From assembly GCA_036245805.1 (NCBI GenBank), contig BTRK01000002.1, forward strand, positions 13,141,067 through 13,205,066: a stretch of DNA of 64,000 bases. The letters run 5' to 3'. Origin of the DNA: Pristionchus mayeri. Taxonomy: Eukaryota > Nematoda > Chromadorea > Rhabditida > Neodiplogasteridae. A model generated the notes under the pieces. The model saw only the letters and a list, made by a program, of their open reading frames with translations. It was not told where the DNA came from and did no database searches. Positions 58,119 through 64,000 of the stretch are shown here, piece by piece; position 1 is the first letter of the stretch; each line of letters begins with the position of its first letter. Position numbers and translations under genes: made by a program.

Positions 58119-61100
58119 TTATATCATACTAATCGACTTCTGATGCTCACTCTCTGCCTCTACTTCCTTAGGCGGCCTGTCTGCCTTCATCCTGCAGCAC
58201 TTGCAGCACTTTGCGAACAGATGCCGGAAGGGAGTCGCGTCCTCTCTGCAAGAGATCATTCAAGGACAGTTAATCAACAGACACAGAGCCAGAACAAGAT
58301 AAAAATGGATTTCGAGATACTATGCAAGACAGCATTCAGAGATAATTGTCTAACTGAAAGCAGACACCAACCCTACAATTCCGAAAATGGGGTTACGTTT
58401 GCGATCATGAATTCCTCTGCAAGATCATACAATATCAAGGCAATTTTGATCGAGCCCTCAGACTGACCTGCTTTTCCCTATTATTTCCTCGACGGCTATT
58501 AATGCTGTCGGTGATAAAGATTAAAGATTGAAGATTAATCCGTACCTGATATGCGTGGAGATTAGGTATAGTGCCCAGAGAGGAGCGAATCCGAGGGCGT
58601 CCGAGACGAGAAGCGAGCTGTAGTGGAAACGGGTGGGCACGAGGTGACGGGTGAAGAAAGGCACGACCTGGAAAGAGGCAGATTTCTAAATATTCCCTCG
58701 ATATCGACAGCATGTAAACTACCTGGAAGAAGGCGTAGATGGTGATGACGATGATCTCGACCTTTCCGACGATGTCCAGAGCGTGGTCGACCTCGTCGTT
58801 GACGTGCTAGAAATACGAACGATTTGTAAATAAGATTCTAATATTTTTGGCACTAGGTCGAATGAGAATCTACTGGATGATAACCAAAAACTGAACCCTT
58901 CTATAGCTTTCACAGCGTTCTACGTTCTGCATTTTAGACCCGTTGGTACCTTCGTGACAATTCTTACCTTATCTGTAAGGATCAGATACGCCTCCGAAGC
59001 GAGGACGAGAATGGCGCAGAGAGTGCAGATGAGACAGTGCATCGCTTCTTTGTTGAACTACAATTCGGTTTTACCAACCTATACTCGAATTTTTTGAAAG
59101 CAACATATATAATAACTGAATTCTTCTAAATATCGATATATTTGATGTACAACTATTGCCTCTACAAATTACAGTGATAAAACACAAAATCGCAAAAAAT
59201 AAGGTACACTGACCCAGCGGACACCCTCGTTCTCGAAGACCATCTCGGCGTCCTCGATGACCGCCTTGGAAGGAGTAAGCCAGATAGGAGCGAAGAGAAC
59301 CATCGGAAGAGCGATCGTGGCCAGAATGATGAGCGTCTTGTGGTGCTCCCACAGCTGGAATGACGTCATGGTGAGAATAAATTATTATTTCATTCGTTTT
59401 GTCTGCCGCCCATAATGCAATATTTATCGGATATTTTGTTGAGCTATGAGCTGAAACTGGTGTTATTGCAGTAGTTGATCAGTATCTGTTTATTCGAAGC
59501 AGCTGAGTTTGTCTGTGCACACCATTTGTCATGCTAACGGTATTAGCACTGATCACAATGCGGTGGATTAATTTTCCCGTCGTTGTTTTCTCAGACGCGA
59601 CACGTAATCGGTTCATGGCCTAGGAAATCAGAGAGATCAACATCCAATACCATGAAATATACATTTCCGAAAGGTTCCAGGGATACGAGCAAAGTCAAGA
59701 AGTGACTGTCTCGTAAAGCTATAACTCCGAATATTGAAAGTATTTTATTGGGCAGCTGTCCCTACTACTGACTCTCTTAGCTGCATGCACGTCCAAGAAG
59801 GAATGGAAGCGGTACAAGACGATCAATGTTGCTGCGAGGGCTCTGAGTGTGTCCCAGACCTGCAAATCTTGATCTTTAGTCTTGTTCATTCTCGAAATGC
59901 TCAATGGTTCTTTGCGTTTCACTCTTCGTTTCGCTGAATTCTCTTTCAGATAGATATAGTTATGAATGAGTCAATCGCGAGACCCAGATGGATACAAATT
60001 CAGCTCTCGTTTGCGCACGAATAAAGCACGGTGGTTTCATTTGTTGATTCGTACAATCACATTACGCGAGGTGGTGCAACTCTCTCGCTGATTCACTGAT
60101 TAGCAGTTGAGAGCCTCCGGAGAGTAAACAAACAAACAAACAAAGAAACCGAGAGAAGAATGCAAATAGTGACCGCAGGAGTTTAGAATTGCGGGAATTA
60201 CCCTTGAGTCATTCCCATTGGGTTAGCAGATTGCTCAGTTTCGTGAGTTTACAAATTATTCTGTGAGAAAAATGAGTAAATTTTCAATCTTCCGCATCAA
60301 TGGATGGAAAATGTGTGAATAGAATATTGAGTCCTTTGAGAAACATAGGTAACTCTCCTTGAATTCAAAGATAAGCTCACCTGAAGGACATATACGTAGA
60401 TGTCTAGCCACCAGTTCGGCTGTGAGAGAGCTTTGAAAGTGGGGCAGAACCAGGCAGGCTTCTTGGCGATGAATTCGAACACTGCTCGGGGCAGATGGGA
60501 GAGGACTGCCTGTAGGATGATTAGGCTCATTAGTGAGATCATTACAATCGTTTTTTAACATGGTATTTCGATTTCAGAAAACCTTGTTTACTCATTTCCC
60601 AATATCTCTTGTACTTTTACTGCGGCCATGAATGGACTAATGCGCATTTCCAAATACGGATAGCATGTTCCAATCCGGGATAATCGCCATCTACGCGGGG
60701 AATAACGATAGGATGTTCAGAAGACACTCGACAAATATTTGTAACTTGGTAATCGTTTGAACTCCGAGAAAATTCGTGTATAAAATCAAGAGGATGCATT
60801 ATTTTACATTCTATGAATCGAGTCAGTGAATGAATCAGCCCTAAGGGAATGCAGCCGGTGAATGAACTCAATTTGATCAAACGCATGTGAAAGGAGCAGA
60901 GAGCACCTCATGCTAGAGCTTATGAATCAGCGCTCAACAAAATTGTAGCTGAAGGGTTTTTGGTCTAGACCACTTGAAACTCGAGAGGCGGCAAAACGAA
61001 TTTCGAAATCATCAAGATAAGCTCACCGTCCAGGCAGCCATAGCGATAAGCGTGTAGAAGATGCTCGCGTAGCGGGATTTGCTGTACCTGAAAAGAAATT

Positions 61101-61720
61101 TTGTAGCTAATCTATATGAAAAGATGCATAAACATTTGAACGATTTTCTGTCCAAAATTCGCTATGGAATTTCGAAAAGGGTTGGAAATGAACTCACAAT
61201 TGAGCTCTGGTTTTCGTGTACAGAAATGAGCTAAAATGTAAAATAGATTTGAAAGCGTGCTCACTTTCCACAAATCAACGCCACGAGGAGGAACTTGATG
61301 AACATCATCGAGGGAATGACGTAGAGCATCTGGGCGTAGACGAAGATGGCATGGGCTGGAATAAAGCTGATATCTTACTTTTTAGGTATATGTGCATTTG
61401 TTAACTTTGTCATGTATTGGAGCGGACTTTGATAAAATTATGTTTAAAATCGAGTCAAATGGTTGAAATTTCGAATTGGTATAATATTTGAGAAAATCCG
61501 CAACGTATGTACTCAAGTTCAGGAAAAACAATGTGTTCGGTCTTTTCTGTTTGCCCACTCGGCGAACCCGTAAGGCTATGCTGAGATTATCCCAAAATGA
61601 CCTCTTACGGAAGCAAACGAGAACGGTTTGTGTACCTTTGTGCTTCGCAGTCGATTGCACGAGCGCCGCGCATTGTTCGCTCTCCGTGAGGTTGGTGAGC
61701 AGGAACGGATTGAAAGTCAT
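58119..61720 (-). CDS. Receptor G: Srg-like 7TM chemoreceptor
   Basis: Ten exons read cleanly: 61636-61720 (MTFNPFLLTNLTESEQC), 61265-61356 (VYAQMLYVIPSMMFIKFLLV), 61028-61088 (YASIFYTLIAMAAWT), 60381-60510 (HLPRAVFEFIAKKPAWFCP, WWLDIYVYVLQ), about 59780-59860 (WDTLRALAATLIVLYRFHSF), about 59218-59353 (LIILATIALPMVLFAPIWL, EDAEMVFENEGVRW), about 58967-59057 (FNKEAMHCLICTLCAILVLA), 58722-58805 (ALDIVGKVEIIVITIYAFFQ), about 58547-58668 (TRFHYSSLLVSDALGFAPLW) and 58119-58250 (EDATPFRHLFAKCCKCC). TM1-TM7 fit a nematode chemoreceptor. The E(D)AEMVFENEG motif in extracellular loop 2 is strictly kept with F, implying a shared ligand-side feature. Several exons end at or next to gtgagc-type donors. 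MITE M6 lies in intron 7. Confidence 0.82.
58849..58935. mobile_element. MITE family M, copy M6 (left part)
   Basis: GGCACTAGGTCGAATGAGAA, then TGGATGATAACCAAAAACTG and ACCCTTCTATAGCTTTCACA, match the left arm of M4. The right terminus is not clear. It lies in an intron of receptor G and is not near a splice site. Confidence 0.6.
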
Positions 61721-64000
61721 CGCCTAAAACAATATTTGTTTATATTTATCATCGAACACTACATGGCCGAAAAATTAAGTGCGGAATGAATGAGAATATA
61801 GTGAAAGGATTTGGGGAAATTATCAAAATGAATGCGATTATGGAGAGCCAGGGATAAGTTGATTGCATAATGTATGAATCAAGATGAAATTATCAGGGAT
61901 GTGAGTCAAAGTTTTACTTTTTTAGATCCAAACCGCTATCAGCTAGCAGGAAAACATGAATCATTGAAGTATCCGGTCTAAACTAAGCCAGCGTGAAACA
62001 AAAGCGTCTCGACAGCTGTTCAGGATAAGAGAGTAGAGGAGCGGGTGATAAGATAATGACATAGGGGAGCTGTAGAAACAGAATGGTGTAAGAAACACAT
62101 GACTTGACCAATATAGAGCAGGGAAGCGCTGATTCTTCGTGGGAAAATGACTGTTTGGAGAACAAATGCAATAGTAAAGTTGAGTGTCCAGTGGTCAGAC
62201 AATCGACTTCGCATCATCTTTCGTTCTCTCTCTACTCTTCTCTCTCTCTTTCAACTCTCCATCAGTTGTATATTCTAGCTACATCGCTCTCCTTCACTTA
62301 CTCTCTCTCTCTCCATATATCTATCAACCACACACTCTCTTTCTCCCTCCCTCCCTCCCTCCCTCTCCATCTCTCCACGCACTCTCCCTTTCTCAGCAGT
62401 TGCTCTCTCATTCTTCTCACCCATTCTAGCGCTGAATGATGGAGGGGATAAAGGGACGGGAGATCGGAAACCATTGTAACAGAGCAAAGTGAGAGTGAAT
62501 TGGGTGAGACGAGAGGATGATACTTCAAAAGAGAGCTCGAGATATAAAACTGGCTCGCAATTACAGCCAATTTAGGCGAAAATAGCAGTCGTTCCATCAC
62601 AAAATCTCAAGATTTCGAGAAAGACGTGCGATTGCGTTAGGCTGATTCGTTTACTGGAACTGCAAAGCGAAGCACGGACGAAGGCGTCTAATATAACGAT
62701 GTTAGAGAACAAGAGGTCGTACGGGAACAAAGGGTGAACTTTTGGTGGAAACCCGTGGTCAGAGAACACAATTCTCAAGAAAGATCTCGAGGGAAAATTA
62801 CTAATTGTGAGGTATTGATGATGCAAAATGTGTTGGGAGCTTGGAGCCCGAATGAACGACTGAGGATAGAGCCCAAGATTCCGCGCTAGATAAAAGGGGG
62901 AACATGGGCGGGGAGAACACAAATCGCAGGGGAGATCATTGAATGGGGCTGAGTCACACACTCGATACTAGTGTGATTAGAGGGGAGGAGAGAGAGTTGT
63001 GATCGGGAGGAATGGAAGGGAGAGTGCGGGAGAAACATGCGTATCTCTCGTTTTTCGCATAATAACAAGCCCCACTCTGCATGTGGCTTGCTCTTTTACC
63101 GTTCCGACTTGCGTGATACCTCAAAGTGATGAGATGAATGAGGTGGAAATTGCATGAATAAAAATCTTCGGGATCTTATCTCTTTGGTATATGGTGAGGA
63201 TGATACGCGCAAACTCGGTTGTCGAGAGTGAAAACAAGTGTACGCACACGGAAGGAGGGATCAATGTGTAATGGATGGGAGTGATCAAAGGAAGTAATCT
63301 GCAATAGTTGTCAACAAGCGTGTGCAAACGAGAGGAAAACAAAGAACACATTGAGGAAGTTGAGCGTTTATTTGAGATTGTGGGAATGAGCAGTGAGTGT
63401 TATTCAAAGTACTGAATGCACGCAGGAATGAAAATATCTATCTACACTCATGAACGAACGAGAAACACTCCGAGGAAGAATAACTACTGAATTGGTACAA
63501 ATTGGTGTTTTAGGAATGAGAAGTGAAAAGAGCTTGATCTCTCGTGATAGTTTCGTAGCAGTGGGGCGAAAGGGTTTGGACGATGGTTCAGGCGTTTCTG
63601 AGCTCGTTTGGAAAAGGGTATGTTTGCGGATAAATTCATAGGTGACTATTGGAAAGGTGCGGCGTTTTGTGCAAGGACCGCATTGAAATTGTTTCAAATG
63701 TAAGAAATTTAAAAAATATAGGATAACAATTGTCAGACGGGAAGTAATTTTCCTCAACAAGGGAGAATCTCCAGTGGACAGAACAGCAAACATGTGAGCG
63801 AAAGGAAGGAAATATCAATGAATGCGCGCATTGGCGCTGACCACCACAAAGGGGTGTCTGGAGGAGGGAACGATTACTCAGTGGTCGGAAGTGGATACAA
63901 AAGGAAATGGTTCCGGATGCGGAAAAGGGCAGCCACATACTCCTATGAATGAATAATACGAGCAAATTTTGTCTGATCTAATAATAGAGTTAATTTTGAG
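61721..64000. other. Upstream region of receptor G, no gene recognised
   Basis: About 2.3 kb without a supportable coding exon. Short ORFs on both strands have no motifs. The first few hundred bases should include the receptor G promoter. The tract 62218-62430 is strongly CT-rich. The right end may belong to the next gene outside the window. Confidence 0.5.
62218..62430. repeat. Polypyrimidine (CT/CCCT) microsatellite tract
   Basis: The plus strand has runs of TCTCTC and a (CCTC)n block near 62345-62365. It produces spurious Ser/Leu-rich and Glu/Arg-rich ORFs. It may affect chromatin, but no function is shown. Confidence 0.75.

Noticed and set aside
62104..62487. Ser/Leu-rich and Glu/Arg-rich ORFs
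   Set aside because: They come from the CT microsatellite tract.
1..64000. CRISPR array, prokaryotic operon or integrated virus
   Set aside because: No regularly spaced direct repeats were seen. All convincing genes are spliced, and no polymerase, capsid or envelope-type protein was recognised.

Overview
The window is animal nuclear DNA, almost certainly from a free-living rhabditid-type nematode. The evidence is intron-rich genes with very short introns (about 40-50 nt, acceptors of the TTTCAG type), several nematode-only chemoreceptor families (Str/Srh-like, Srg-like, Sre-like), a nematode-type GH19 chitinase, and trans-splice-like acceptors directly before start codons. A diplogastrid (Pristionchus-like) worm is a guess. 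No rRNA, intact tRNA, CRISPR or prokaryotic gene was recognised.

Layout. 1-6596: receptor E (minus, runs off the left edge), swollen by two large palindromic foldback elements in its introns. 7412-9458: receptor A (minus, broken). 10518-11750: a dead mariner. 12164-14283: receptor B (minus). 14284-18330: sparse region with small palindromic elements and remnants of Sre-like receptors (minus). 18406-22754: secreted PAN/threonine-rich mucin-like gene (minus). 23273-27954: GH19 chitinase (minus) with a foldback in an intron. 28608-32091: C2H2 zinc-finger gene (plus). 32205-34574: nested foldbacks. 34665-36480: receptor C (minus). 37378-39163: Str-type receptor I (plus). 39498-41072: receptor D (minus). 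41347-47046: Srg-like receptor F (minus) with a 3.5-kb foldback in intron 1. 47910-50338: foldback carrying a decayed ORF. 50966-57361: three tandem RING-finger/transmembrane genes (plus; the middle one is a pseudogene). 58119-61720: Srg-like receptor G (minus), paralogue of F. 61721-64000: no gene seen.

Working together. Receptors A-E are one tandem family sharing exon structure and motifs (DKDPRGK, CRVI..D, RF..GWKY, EIP.I..W, ATKR). F and G are another pair. This is a typical fast-evolving nematode chemosensory cluster. The mucin-like protein, the chitinase and the RING family look like independent residents.

The outstanding feature is the palindromes. Six large foldback structures (about 15.3 kb, 24% of the window), three with clear nested insertions, occupy introns and intergenic DNA. 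Two small palindromic MITEs with identifiable target duplications, one multi-copy MITE family and a two-copy SINE-like repeat add to them. Several ends can be placed to the base (TTAA or TA duplications), which allows the order of insertion to be read. Exon boundaries are by eye from splice consensus and paralogue comparison.
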